64,000 nucleotides of DNA from Tolypothrix campylonemoides VB511288 (GTDB lineage Bacteria; Cyanobacteriota; Cyanobacteriia; Cyanobacteriales; Nostocaceae), in contig JXCB02000033.1 of NCBI GenBank assembly GCA_000828075.3, positions 600,660-664,659 on the forward strand. Reading direction: 5' to 3'. Every line of letters begins with the position of its first letter. Positions within the stretch are counted from its first letter, which is position 1. The position numbers were made by a program, and so were the translations under genes. This document shows positions 18,329 through 27,524 of the stretch, piece after piece. The notes beneath the pieces were generated by a model. That model did no database searches and was not told the DNA's origin. It saw only the letters and a list, made by a program, of their open reading frames with translations.

Positions 18329-19075
18329 ATGTCAGATATAGCACTATTCAACCAAACTGAAGACGAACTCGGACGCGTGAAAGAGTGCTTCAACCAGCAG
18401 TGGAAGATTTATCAGAAAGTGCTCAATAACAATTACATGGGACACCGTGAAATTTACTCACATCTGCACGAGCTACTAGTAAACTACTTTCAAAAACCCT
18501 TTACAATGCTAGAACTTGGGTGCGGGGATGCCAGTTTGACTTCTCAAGCTTTATTAAATACGCATATTGCCTCTTACAAGGGTATAGACTTATCCATACC
18601 CGCATTGGAGATTGCTAAACAAAACATAACGATTGTTCAGTGTAACGCAACTTTTACCCAAGGCGATTTCTGTGAGCTAGTTGCTGAATTAGCACAAAGT
18701 CAACAAAATACATTTGATGCAATTTTTATGTCTTTTGCTCTCCACCACCTCCATCTCGAGCAAAAAGACCGCTTTATTGGTCAACTTAAGCCTCTGTTGA
18801 CATCAGACGGTGTTTTTATTCTTATCGATATTGTTCGTCAAAAAGAAGAAGATCGAGAAACTTATATTAAACGATGCCTGGAGGGTGTACAAAAACACTG
18901 GAGCCTACTGACTTCTGAAGAGTATTTGATGGTCGAAAATCATATCACATCAAGCGATTTTCCTGAAACTCAATCAACTTTCCAAGAAATCTCCCAAAAA
19001 CACGGTTTTACTAGGATTGATTGCCTCTACCACGATCCCCTCAATATCACACAATTATTGTGCTTTCATAACTGA
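18329..19075 (+). CDS. Class I SAM-dependent methyltransferase
   Basis: A 248-residue stand-alone methyltransferase. SAM-binding motif I is MLELGCGDAS (residues about 60-69), motif II GIDLS and motif IV FDAIFMSFALHHL, followed by the LLTSDGVFILID strand as in Methyltransf_11/25-like proteins. The substrate cannot be read from sequence. It has no operon partners: repeats lie on both sides and a 47-bp inverted repeat pair encloses it, which suggests it may have moved as a cassette. A 14-bp hairpin begins within its stop codon. Confidence 0.85.
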   Translation: MSDIALFNQTEDELGRVKECFNQQWKIYQKVLNNNYMGHREIYSHLHELLVNYFQKPFTMLELGCGDASLTSQALLNTHIASYKGIDLSIPALEIAKQNITIVQCNATFTQGDFCELVAELAQSQQNTFDAIFMSFALHHLHLEQKDRFIGQLKPLLTSDGVFILIDIVRQKEEDRETYIKRCLEGVQKHWSLLTSEEYLMVENHITSSDFPETQSTFQEISQKHGFTRIDCLYHDPLNITQLLCFHN

Positions 19076-19117
19076 AGACATCAGCAGTGACGACATTTCC
19101 ACCCTGCTGATGTCTTC
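19074..19117 (+). terminator. Hairpin overlapping methyltransferase stop
   Basis: Arms GAAGACATCAGCAG (19074-19087) and CTGCTGATGTCTTC (19104-19117) match perfectly over 14 bp with a 16-nt loop, starting at the second base of the TGA stop. No T-run follows, so it is either a non-canonical terminator or a transcript-end stabiliser. Confidence 0.5.
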
Positions 19118-19457
19118 ACCTGTAGTGCTATTTCTTGCCAATTGTCTGTATACCGCTTCCTGTAAATGGGCATATAAAGCTAAAAATAAACCACCCCTGG
19201 TAAATATACTGAATTTATCGGCTTGGTAACCATGTTGCAATAATTTGTAAGGGTTGAGGAGCGATCGCGGCTATCGTTGCGCTCTCCCTTGTCTCCCTTA
19301 CGCTACTCGCTGCTTTTACTCGTTCATATCGCACTTCCAAAGTGTAGTCAAAATATAAACTCAGGCAAGGCGAGCGCCCATCTGCTGAAAAAATGCTTAA
19401 CGCTTTGCTGCTTCCCATTCTTCCGGATCTGAGTTGATTCACACTTCGCACATTTCA

Positions 19458-19504
19458 TAGCGATCGCTCTAATTCATATTTCTATTCTGCAACGCCAAAT
19501 ATTT
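19458..19504 (-). repeat. 47-bp inverted repeat, right copy
   Basis: Exact reverse complement of 17898-19504's left arm at 17898-17944. Beyond position 19504 the sequence continues into C-rich, G-rich intergenic repeats not shared with the left side. Confidence 0.9.
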
Positions 19505-19613
19505 TATTTGATCCCCCCTTTGCCCCCCAACCCCAGAGGGGACTTTTACCCCCCTTTTTAAGGGCGATTTAGGGGAATCATTGATAAATTTTGGTACAAA
19601 CTACACTTTCCAA

Positions 19614-19681
19614 ACATCCTCTAAGCAGCGATGCTTGGAATGCCCCACTATACCGCAAGGTTAGTGGGGGAGGATGTCAAC
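19614..19681 (+). ncRNA. Candidate structured RNA: three-way junction with two GNRA loops
   Basis: Outer stem ACATCCTC / GAGGATGT (19614-19621, 19670-19677). Inside: hairpin 1 AAGCA-GCGA-TGCTT (19623-19636) and hairpin 2 CCCCACTA + ACC-GCAA-GGT + TAGTGGGG (19643-19669) with one bulged T. Both loops are GNRA tetraloops only when read on the + strand. The fold ends GTCAAC. This resembles the right-end/omega-RNA region of IS200/IS605 (TnpB) elements, but no tnpB is present here, so it would be an orphan end or an independent RNA. The rest of 19118-19981 holds short repeats and the duplicated leader. Confidence 0.5.
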
Positions 19682-19730
19682 TAGATTAAGGTGGGAAAAT
19701 ATTAGCAACTTCATTGTAAATGAGCATAAG

Positions 19731-19910
19731 TTTTCGCAAGTTTAAGACATTTTCAGCAATAACTGAATAGAGTGCAAAGCAAGCTGAGGGTCAACTTGAG
19801 TGTATTATTCACTTAAACGGCTCTAAACTAAGGTGTTGAAATCTTAAATTAGGTTTGCTTACAGCCTAACTAGGATGAATATTGAGTGTTTTTCAAAAAT
19901 TTCTTATTGG
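19731..19910 (+). repeat. Duplicated leader, copy A (upstream of AraC gene)
   Basis: About 180 bp resembling 22952-23130 at roughly 80% identity by eye. Shared blocks include TTTTCAGCAATAACTGAATA, CAAGCTGAGG, TTCACTTAAACGGCT and an imperfect TTAGG...CCTAA palindrome. Copy A ends 71 bp before the AraC start. Possible regulatory leader or remnant of a tandem duplication. Confidence 0.8.
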
Positions 19911-19981
19911 CTTAACTTGAATATTTAGATTCATCAAAAAGTAAAAAGTAAAAAAAATAAAACACACAAAATATCAAAAAA

Positions 19982-20875
19982 ATGCCTGAATATAAAATTT
20001 TAGACGTTCAGGGTTCTAACACAGAGGCTGCATCGGAAAGACTTATTAAACCGGTTCTTTCAAGTGCCAAAGTTGGTTGGGATGGCATACTTGTTGAGTA
20101 CTTGCATCTGCCGGCACACGAATTGCCTGCACAAGTGCCATCAGAGTATATCATTAACCTAAACCTCAAGCGCCCAACGAGGGTAGAGGTGAAGTGGAAT
20201 GGACGTCTTGTTAGCAAGCGCTTTACATCTGGTGAAATAACAATTATTCCTCCTGGTTTACCAACTGAAGCGGTATGTTTAGAGGCTTGTGAATTCCTCG
20301 TTCTATTCCTTCAAAGAGAGCTTGTTACCCATGTTGCACAGGAGTTGGGCTATTCCGAGGCGATTGAAATTGCACCCAGCTTGGGAGTAGCCAGTCCCCA
20401 AATCCAGTATATTGCGCTAGCGCTTAAGGCAGAACTTGAATCTGGATGCTTGTCCGGGCGTCTTTACGGTGAATCACTAGCAACGGCGCTCTCCAGTTAT
20501 CTGCTACAGCAACATTCTACCTCTGGGCATCGCGTTCAGGATTTTACCTGTGGTTTACCCAAGTATAAGCTTTACAGCACGCTTGAGTACATCAATGACA
20601 ATCTCAATCATGACTTGACACTTGTTGAACTTGCTAATCGAGTGCAAATGAGTACCTATCACTTTGTCCGTATGTTCAAGCAGTCAACAGGTTTAACTCC
20701 TCATCAATATGTAATGAATTGCAGAATTGAGCGAGCAAAGATGCTACTGACAGAGAGAAAATTGTCAATTGCCGAAATCTGCAAGCATGTAGGCTTTCAA
20801 AGCCCAAGCCACTTCACAGCAGTGTTTCGCAAACTGACAACAATCACACCAAAAGCATATAGAAATAGCCTGTAG
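19982..20875 (+). CDS. AraC-family transcriptional regulator
   Basis: A 297-residue DNA-binding regulator. Residues 1-185 form a cupin-like effector part (GEITIIPPGLPTEAVCLE). Residues about 193-297 carry the two helix-turn-helix units of the AraC family: LVELANRVQMSTYHFVRMFK and IAEICKHVGFQSPSHFTAVF, ending ITPKAYRNSL. The inducer is unknown. Upstream is a leader that is repeated before the ScyD/E-like gene 3.2 kb away, so the two may be or have been linked in regulation. An IS1182-type element inserted 145 bp downstream now separates them. Confidence 0.92.
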   Translation: MPEYKILDVQGSNTEAASERLIKPVLSSAKVGWDGILVEYLHLPAHELPAQVPSEYIINLNLKRPTRVEVKWNGRLVSKRFTSGEITIIPPGLPTEAVCLEACEFLVLFLQRELVTHVAQELGYSEAIEIAPSLGVASPQIQYIALALKAELESGCLSGRLYGESLATALSSYLLQQHSTSGHRVQDFTCGLPKYKLYSTLEYINDNLNHDLTLVELANRVQMSTYHFVRMFKQSTGLTPHQYVMNCRIERAKMLLTERKLSIAEICKHVGFQSPSHFTAVFRKLTTITPKAYRNSL

Positions 20876-21020
20876 TCTTCTCTTCTATCCAGGTAACGTT
20901 GCAGCAATGTTGGAATGATGGGTTGATGCGCTGCATTTTCCAATAAACTATTGTGCTGAATATTGAGTAGGAGTTCAGGTATCAAACTAACCTTGACTCT
21001 GATTTTTAAAGGCATTCTAG

Positions 21021-22797
21021 AGCGCCGGTCAAGTAATCATGATTGACAAAAAAGATGTAATATGGGTGTGCATTGCCCAAGATCAGTTGGATATCATCAG
21101 AGGTGTAATTTATGCGTCCTCCTTACTGGAATCCTCAGATTGAATTGTCACAGGCAGAGCAAAGCATCATCTCTAAAATTAAGAAAGCGAAACTATTCAT
21201 CTTCCTACGCCACAACCGTCATCATCTGTTTGATGAGGAGTTTCAAGCAGAACTAACTATCATGTTCAAGGACAGCACGGTAGGTTACTGTCCAGTCTCG
21301 CCAGCACAATTAGCATTGGCATTAATTTTACAAGCATATACTGGAGTCTCGGATGATGAAGTGATTGAAGCATTGGTAATGGACAGACGTTGGCAGTTGG
21401 TACTCGACTGTCATGATTGCCAAAAACCGCCATTCAGTAAAGGGACTTTGGTAAATTTTAGACAAGCAATGATAGAGTTTGGAGTAGATCACAGACTAAT
21501 TGAACGCACAGTAGAAATCGCAAAGGAGCGAGGTGGGTTTGGTTCCTCAAACCTAAGGGCAGCCTTAGATTCCTCTCCGTTGTGGGGAGCCGCAAGAGTA
21601 GAAGATACTTACAATCTACTAGGTCATGCTTTACGTAAAGCAGTGAGGTTAATGGCACAGGCTTGTGAACAAACAATTGCAGAAATTGCTCAAGAAACAC
21701 AAATAGATAATGTAGTTACAGAAACTTCGCTTAAAGCAGCTTTAGACCTGAATTGGGATGACCCTACTGAGCGCTCATATGCCTTAGAAGTCATTCTGAG
21801 TGCCCTAAATAATATAGAATCTCATGTAGAAAAAAAAACTGCTAATCAACAGCTTTCACCTGTTGTAGAAACTTTGCAGGTGGCACGACAGATTCAATCC
21901 CAAGATGTAACTATTGATTCTCAAGGTCAACCAATACTGAATAAAGGTGTAGCTAAACACCGACGGATTTCTATTGAAGACTCACAGATGCGTCATGGAC
22001 GCAAAAGCCGCTCACAACGTTTTAATGGTTATAAACGTCATGTGTTAAGGGATTTGGATATGGGAATAGTGCGGGCAGTAGGTATTACCGCAGCGAACGT
22101 TCCAGAATCTGAAGTGACAGAGGCGATAGATTCAGATTTGAAAGCTCAGAATGTGAAGATGGTAGAGCTGCACATTGATCGCGCTTACCTTCCCAGCCAT
22201 TGGGTTAAACAACGTTCTCAAGACTTAACTATTTTCTGTAAAGCTTGGCCTGTACGTAATGGTGATCGCTTCACCAAGACAGATTTTGTACTAGACTGGG
22301 AGCACAGTCTGATTCGCTGTCCAAATAATGTAACTATCCCATTTGAGCAAGGAAAAACCGTTCATTTTCCTGCATCTGAATGTCATGTTTGTCCTATATA
22401 CGAACGTTGTACTACTTCTGCTAGAGGTCGCAGTATTTCAATTCATCCCGATGAAGCTTTCATGCAGGAGTTACGTCAGCGTCAGGACACTGAATCTGGA
22501 AGAGCTAAACTCCGAGAACGTTCTCAAGTAGAGCATACCTTAGCTCATCTGGGTCAATGGCAAGGTGATCGTGCTCGTTATCTTGGCGCTCGCAAGAACT
22601 TATTTGATTTACGCCGTGTGGCAGTTATACATAATCTCCATGTAATTGCACGTATGTCTCCTCCAGCTTTTTCCCAACAAGTTTCTTAAACCCTCCTCGT
22701 TAACGATCGCTTTATCTAGCTCTTTGTTATTCCTGGTTTCTCCCCCCCCCACCCATATTATCTCTTTTTTGTCAACTATTATTACTTGACCGACGCC
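21021..22797 (+). mobile_element. IS1182-type insertion sequence, complete
   Basis: About 1,777 bp with inverted ends: left GCGCCGGTCAAGTAATCATG, right (reverse complement) GGCGTCGGTCAAGTAATAAT. The similarity continues through TTGACAAAAAAGA and TAATATGGGTG. CTAG directly borders both sides (21017-21020, 22798-22801), fitting a 4-bp target duplication. It holds one intact transposase ORF, so the copy may be active. Confidence 0.88.
21112..22689 (+). CDS. IS1182-family DDE transposase
   Basis: A 525-residue transposase filling the element at 21021-22797. The N-terminal DUF772-like part (SPAQLALALILQAYTGVSDDE, FSKGTLVNFRQ) is followed by the DDE region: first Asp in LRAALDSSPL, second in MVELHIDRAYLP, Glu in RSQVEHTLAHLG. 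A late Cys cluster (CHVCPIYERC) is typical of this family. Full length, without frameshift or stop. The ATG at 21112 is used; a short overlapping ORF from 21062 in another frame is ignored. Confidence 0.94.
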   Translation: MRPPYWNPQIELSQAEQSIISKIKKAKLFIFLRHNRHHLFDEEFQAELTIMFKDSTVGYCPVSPAQLALALILQAYTGVSDDEVIEALVMDRRWQLVLDCHDCQKPPFSKGTLVNFRQAMIEFGVDHRLIERTVEIAKERGGFGSSNLRAALDSSPLWGAARVEDTYNLLGHALRKAVRLMAQACEQTIAEIAQETQIDNVVTETSLKAALDLNWDDPTERSYALEVILSALNNIESHVEKKTANQQLSPVVETLQVARQIQSQDVTIDSQGQPILNKGVAKHRRISIEDSQMRHGRKSRSQRFNGYKRHVLRDLDMGIVRAVGITAANVPESEVTEAIDSDLKAQNVKMVELHIDRAYLPSHWVKQRSQDLTIFCKAWPVRNGDRFTKTDFVLDWEHSLIRCPNNVTIPFEQGKTVHFPASECHVCPIYERCTTSARGRSISIHPDEAFMQELRQRQDTESGRAKLRERSQVEHTLAHLGQWQGDRARYLGARKNLFDLRRVAVIHNLHVIARMSPPAFSQQVS

Positions 22798-22951
22798 CTA
22801 GGAGCAATGCGCGTAAATATTACGCAACCCCCTAGCCCAAATTGTAAACTCTTATCGACTGCGATCGCAGATTTTTAAGTAATATTATTGATGAACAAAT
22901 AAGATGTTACTTTAAATTGTCACAAATGCATCTCACTCACCCTTAAGTAAC

Positions 22952-23130
22952 TTTTCGCAACTTTAAGATATTTTCAGCAATAACTGAATAGAGTGTAAGG
23001 CAAGCTGAGGATCAACTTGGGTATATGATTCACTTAAACGGCTTTTTAACTCAATATTGAAATCTTCGATTAGGTTTACCACAGCCTAATGAGGATAGAT
23101 TTTGAGTTTTTTTGGAATTTTTTATTTCGT
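22952..23130 (+). repeat. Duplicated leader, copy B (upstream of ScyD/E-like gene)
   Basis: Second copy of the leader at 19731-19910. Weaker similarity goes on to about 23190, where the AraC start codon would be. It includes ATTAGG...CCTAAT with a 10-nt loop followed by T-rich sequence. It ends about 340 bp before the ScyD/E-like start. The rest of the 22802-23468 gap is AT-rich with no gene seen. Confidence 0.8.
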
Positions 23131-23468
23131 TCATTTTAAGAATTATTTTTGTAAATAAAAAGAAAAAAAAGACAGCTATCAAAAAATACTTCATTTACAA
23201 AACTAGTTTTTATTTATAGTTTTTAATTAGCACCTTTTTTCAGAAGATTAATCTTGAAACAACCCGAATATTTTTTCGGCTCATACAATTCTACAAATTG
23301 GCGACGGCAACAGACACAAATAGAATTCTATTTACTACGCCGCCATTCATTTGCCTGGATATAGATAGAAGCAAAAGCCAAGATTTTGCTTGGTGCTTCT
23401 TTAACGTGTCGCTGTTTTTGAAACCATAAAACTTTTCTCAAATTACTCAACAATCAACATCAAAAGGT

Positions 23469-24773
23469 ATGAAGTTCAAGTCATTTGCTCTTACATTCCT
23501 CACTTTTTGTATTGCCAGTGTTTCTATAACCAAAGCAGCACAAGCTGCAACGCTGACGACAATCGCCGAAGGTCTTAATAACCCACGGGGTATTGGCTTT
23601 GGTTCTGACGGCAGTCTTTATGTGGCAGAGAGTGGTGGCGGAGGTGACGGAAGCGACGGAAGATGTATACCATCACCAAGCTCGCAATATATTCCTTTGT
23701 GTGCTGCTAAGGTTGGTGCAATCACCAAAATTACGACAGATGGTGAGAAACAACGTGTCGTTGATAACCTCGCGTCCATAGGATTAAGACCCGCAGGGGA
23801 ACAAGGTGCTGGTCCTGCAGATATCAAATTTGATGACAAAGGCAACGCTTATCTTTTGATAGGCTTTGCTGGCGATCCAAACAACCGCGATACCCTGTTG
23901 CAAGAACCTACAATGGGACAACTATATAAAGTAGACCTCAACACTGGTTCGTTGACTTCTCTTGCCGATTTTGCCGCCTATGAAGCCAAATATAATGCCG
24001 ATGGCACTGATTTCACTTCTAACCCCTATGCTTTCCGAATTCAGGGTGATACTGCTTACGTCATTGACGCGGGTGCGAATACCATATCTTCTGTGGATCT
24101 CAATGGCGGCGGTATTAAGAACGTAAATTCGTTTCCTCTAAATCCCCTCGGACCAAATGCCGAATTCCCACCCCTTCCTGATGATGCTGGAGAAATTGTT
24201 TTTGAGCCATCACAGCAATCAGTACCTGCAGCGATCGCATTTGCTCCCGATGGTAGTTTAACAGTAGGGGAATACACTGCTTATCCTTATCCAGTAGCAG
24301 TAGCACGTATCTTTAGTGTTGACCCCAGTACTTTGCAACCACAAGTCATCGCTGACGGCTTAACGGAAGTAACTGGCGTGGCATACGACCCTGACGGCAA
24401 TTTGTATGTGTTGCAACACATGAATCAGCAAGAATGGAAGGCTACTGAACAGGGCACAGGTAATATCATCGGTGATATCAGCGGTTCTTTAATCAAAATA
24501 AATAAGGATGGTACCAGGGAAACTGTTTGGAGTGGTAATGGACTAGAGGCAGCTTCTGAATTAGTTTTCGGTCCTGATGGTAATTTATATACCTCAAACC
24601 GCTCCAGATATTCAGACTCAGGAGCTATCCTCAAGTTTGATCTTAAGGGTGGCACAACAAAAGTACCCGAACCCACTTCTGCAATTAGCTTATTAGCGCT
24701 TGGTGCTTTAGGTGCTGCTTCCTTTTCTAAGCGCAAACGCACTCTCAGAGTTGGGCGAAGAGTTGTTAGCTAA
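23469..24773 (+). CDS. ScyD/ScyE-family secreted beta-propeller protein with PEP-CTERM tail
   Basis: A 434-residue exported protein. The signal peptide (1-27) ends AAQA. NHL/SMP30-like propeller repeats follow, each with a GSDGSLYVAES / DPDGNLYVLQ / GPDGNLYTSN pattern. Near residue 405 the sorting signal VPEPTSAISLLALGALG begins, ending in a basic SKRKRTLR tail. This matches the ScyD/ScyE family, first named in the scytonemin (UV sunscreen) cluster, but no other scytonemin genes are nearby, so a role in that pathway is not implied. It may bind small molecules or scaffold at the cell surface. Its 5' leader repeats that of the AraC gene. Confidence 0.88.
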   Translation: MKFKSFALTFLTFCIASVSITKAAQAATLTTIAEGLNNPRGIGFGSDGSLYVAESGGGGDGSDGRCIPSPSSQYIPLCAAKVGAITKITTDGEKQRVVDNLASIGLRPAGEQGAGPADIKFDDKGNAYLLIGFAGDPNNRDTLLQEPTMGQLYKVDLNTGSLTSLADFAAYEAKYNADGTDFTSNPYAFRIQGDTAYVIDAGANTISSVDLNGGGIKNVNSFPLNPLGPNAEFPPLPDDAGEIVFEPSQQSVPAAIAFAPDGSLTVGEYTAYPYPVAVARIFSVDPSTLQPQVIADGLTEVTGVAYDPDGNLYVLQHMNQQEWKATEQGTGNIIGDISGSLIKINKDGTRETVWSGNGLEAASELVFGPDGNLYTSNRSRYSDSGAILKFDLKGGTTKVPEPTSAISLLALGALGAASFSKRKRTLRVGRRVVS

Positions 24774-24852
24774 AGTAGAGACTCTCTAATTCCTCGTTCC
24801 TTGGTGTTGAGCGACAAATTATTTGTTGCTCAACCACTTAGCTAAGTCTAAC

Positions 24853-25566
24853 TTACAAATACCCCTCTTTCTCAGCAAATTTACGTAAACGAGGAAGACA
24901 CTGGCGTTGATAAAAGCTGCTCAAAGTGGAAACTGGCAGCCCAAATTCTGCTGACAGTTCCTTCCAACCTACTTCCGGCGGCAAACGTTTCAAAATTAAC
25001 ACTTGACAATTCACCAAGGGACGCGCTTGAATATGAGTTTGGCGCAGTTCTCCGTCCTCATCTTGCTCTGCCCACAACCTAACGTTTTCTAAAATGGGAG
25101 GAACATCAGGTTCAGCGGGAAGGTTATCTACAGGGTCAATGATTTCATTTGCATCACCTGAGGCAGACTGATTGATATTGGGAGAGACTGTTCTAGCTTG
25201 TTGTCGCTGGTAGTTGCGGTAAAAGTCTTGCAGTCTACGTTTTAAGTAAACATTCAGCCAAGTTATGACACTACCCAAAGAGGGATCATACGTTTGACCT
25301 GTTGTACCTTCACAAATGTTACGACAAAAATACAACCAGGTTTGTTGCAGTGCATCTTGATAGTAGGGATGCCTTTCCCTCCAGAGTTTTTTAGCACTCA
25401 AGCGAATGATCCGCGTGAGCAGTTTCTGACGTTCTGGGCTTCCGGGTGGGTGTCCACAGGCTTCGTCAACTAAGCGACGTAACAATTCCTCCAATCGATC
25501 CATAGCAGTTGTGGCAAACAGAGCAAGCATTTTTTCAGTATTGCTTACAAGGGGACTCTGGAGCAT
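24853..25566 (-). CDS. Sigma-70 family RNA polymerase sigma factor
   Basis: About 237 residues, similar in layout to cyanobacterial group 3/ECF-like sigma factors. A region-2-like part (YYQDALQQTWLYFCRNI, GSVITWLNVYLKRRLQDFYR) is followed by an acidic linker and a region-4 helix-turn-helix (GWKELSAEFGLPVSTLSSFY). The start may be the Met at residue 23 (MDRLEELLRRL). It is convergent with the ScyD/E-like gene. No anti-sigma gene is adjacent. Sigma factors of this type are often found near DUF1822/CHAT genes, but here that locus is 16 kb away. Confidence 0.82.
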   Translation of the reverse strand: MLQSPLVSNTEKMLALFATTAMDRLEELLRRLVDEACGHPPGSPERQKLLTRIIRLSAKKLWRERHPYYQDALQQTWLYFCRNICEGTTGQTYDPSLGSVITWLNVYLKRRLQDFYRNYQRQQARTVSPNINQSASGDANEIIDPVDNLPAEPDVPPILENVRLWAEQDEDGELRQTHIQARPLVNCQVLILKRLPPEVGWKELSAEFGLPVSTLSSFYQRQCLPRLRKFAEKEGYL

Positions 25567-25615
25567 TACCCCTTGTCGTGATATTGTCTGCTTTGCTGCT
25601 TTTGTTGCTAACTTA

Positions 25616-25721
25616 TACCAAGTTGCACCTCAAAGAGAGAATTTTCTGAATTAACCGCTCCAGAACGCAGAGAACACAGAGAGGAAAAAGAGAAAGTTAC
25701 TTGTATGAATGCAACTTGGTA
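25616..25721. repeat. Short inverted-repeat element, TACCAAGTTGCA ends
   Basis: Perfect ends TACCAAGTTGCA and TGCAACTTGGTA, with TTA on both outer sides. The interior includes ACGCAGAGAACACAGAGAGG, the same word set as the palindrome inside lnt at 26821-26892. It lies in the 320-bp gap between the sigma factor and lnt; the remainder of that gap shows no other feature. Confidence 0.65.
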
Positions 25722-25886
25722 TTAGCCAGTACCAAAAAATAAATTATCCATTATGTAGTGTGGATTAAACGCTTGACAGTTGAGGTTTTATATGCAGGAC
25801 TAAAGTGCGCCGTAACCCACCATTGTTTTGGTACATCACTACAAATTGGAGATTTTTTTAGTTGGAAGTGCCTAAGATAATTTATT

Positions 25887-27524
25887 TCAGAGTCTGGCAT
25901 GACGAATTATCAGACACCATGCTAGCGTTCCCGCTCCCAACAATGACGGTGTCAACCAATCACCCCAACGTACGTATAAAGTTTGAGTTTGCCGTCGATA
26001 AATTGTTTCTGTATGCAGTTCGTACGTATTATGCCCAGATATCCATACCGTTTTGCCGTGGGGATTCACAAAAGCTGAATATCCTGTATTTGTTGCCCGC
26101 ACTGCCCATCTATCAGTTTCAATTGCCCGCATGATATCTTGTGCATGGTGCTGAGCGGGCATAGCTGCACTGTAATGGGCATCATTGGAAGCACTTAGTA
26201 TAAATTGCCCACCCGCAGCAGCTTGACGGCGAAATTGCCCAGAAAAAGCAGATTCGTAACAAATACCAACAATAGCGCGACCAAAAGGCGTGTCAAATAC
26301 CTGATTTGGCGAACCAGGAACTTGATGTTCGTCCAAAGGCGATAAACGGCTAATGATACCACCTAAAATTGATTCAAAAGGAATGTATTCCCCAATTGGA
26401 ACCATTTTGGCTTTGCCGTAGCGGCTTTTTATCTCACCATCGCCAGCGATCGTAAATAAACTATTTGTATAGCTGCTTCCCTGTTTGTAAAAACCGCCAA
26501 TCCATGCAACCACGCCTTTTTCTCGGACTGCTGTCACTAGAGAACTACCCATAATCTGATCCTGAAAAAAAGGCAAAGCGCCTTCTGGGGTAAGCACCGC
26601 ATCTACACCTTGATTTGCTAGTTTTAGATATCCACTGGTGTAACCTTCAATGGCGCGACGAAAACCTTCTGGATAAAGCTTGATTTCATTGGGGACATTT
26701 CCCTGAACAATTCCCACTTTCAGGGCTGCTTCTGGGAGTTGGGCAAGAGGACGGCTGTATAAACCAAAACCGATGAGGTGGAGAGTGATAAATAGTGCTG
26801 CCGCAGTTCCAAAATAAAAGAACCGCAGAGGCGCAGAGAGCGCAGAGAAAAACTTTATTTTCTCCTCTGTGTTCTCCGTGCCTCTGTGGTTTATTAAAGC
26901 TTCAGCAATCAAGCCATTCACCGCAACAAGAGCTGCTGTTACTGCACTAGGTCCAGAAAGTTGACCAAGGTGTAAAATTACAAGATTATGCGGGCTTTGT
27001 GTGTAAGAAATGGAACTCCACCACAAAGGACCAGCACTCCAAAGAGCTTCTAAACCGCACCATAAAGCTGTGCCAATTAAGACATGAACTAAGCCATTGG
27101 GAATGGAACGGCAAAACACTCGCATGGCGATCGCCCAACTTGCAACTAACGCAGCTCCCCAAAGGGTGATGAATACCCAGCAAAACAGAGCGATCGCCAA
27201 ACTCGCCAACCAAGGCACTCCCATCCAAGTCATCGGGTGAATCCCGGTAATCCAGAATAGAGCAACGCCGTGATAACCAATACCCCAAGCGAGTGATAGG
27301 AGGATAGGGGGGGATGAGTTTTTCCGTTGAAAAGAAGAACTCACAACGAATACCCATAGGGGAGCAAGGGCAATCCACCCAAAGAACCACACGCCGTAAG
27401 GTGCGACGGTCAGCCCCATCAAAACACCACTAAATAGAGCAATCAAGTAGGGGATTAAGATTGCAAACTTGTTCCCCTGCTTCTCCTGCTCCCGTAGCTT
27501 CTTACTCTGCCTCTGCTGCATCAC
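25887..27524 (-). CDS. lnt: Apolipoprotein N-acyltransferase
   Basis: A 545-residue inner-membrane enzyme that adds the third acyl chain to lipoproteins. Six or more membrane helices fill residues about 22-250; the nitrilase-like domain follows with the catalytic triad Glu in [10 protein letters not shown], Lys in [11 protein letters not shown] and Cys in GICYESAF. The gene starts inside the end of gyrA (23-bp overlap), so the two are probably co-transcribed. Residues about 212-236 ([14 protein letters not shown]...) are encoded by a palindromic repeat inserted in frame between membrane segments. All catalytic motifs are intact, so the enzyme may still work. Confidence 0.95.
   Translation of the reverse strand: MMQQRQSKKLREQEKQGNKFAILIPYLIALFSGVLMGLTVAPYGVWFFGWIALAPLWVFVVSSSFQRKNSSPPILLSLAWGIGYHGVALFWITGIHPMTWMGVPWLASLAIALFCWVFITLWGAALVASWAIAMRVFCRSIPNGLVHVLIGTALWCGLEALWSAGPLWWSSISYTQSPHNLVILHLGQLSGPSAVTAALVAVNGLIAEALINHRGTENTEEKIKFFSALSAPLRFFYFGTAAALFITLHLIGFGLYSRPLAQLPEAALKVGIVQGNVPNEIKLYPEGFRRAIEGYTSGYLKLANQGVDAVLTPEGALPFFQDQIMGSSLVTAVREKGVVAWIGGFYKQGSSYTNSLFTIAGDGEIKSRYGKAKMVPIGEYIPFESILGGIISRLSPLDEHQVPGSPNQVFDTPFGRAIVGICYESAFSGQFRRQAAAGGQFILSASNDAHYSAAMPAQHHAQDIMRAIETDRWAVRATNTGYSAFVNPHGKTVWISGHNTYELHTETIYRRQTQTLYVRWGDWLTPSLLGAGTLAWCLIIRHARL
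26821..26892. repeat. Palindromic repeat inserted in frame within lnt
   Basis: About 72 bp forming an imperfect hairpin: AACCGCAGAGGCGCAGAG on one arm and, in reverse complement, AACCACAGAGGCACGGAG on the other. On the minus strand it reads [11 protein letters not shown]... inside Lnt. Related words occur in the elements at 10286-10378, 25616-25721 and 62181-62295. Confidence 0.8.

Noticed and set aside
26986-27390. 134-codon minus-strand ORF
   Set aside because: An alternate frame of lnt with no protein family features.
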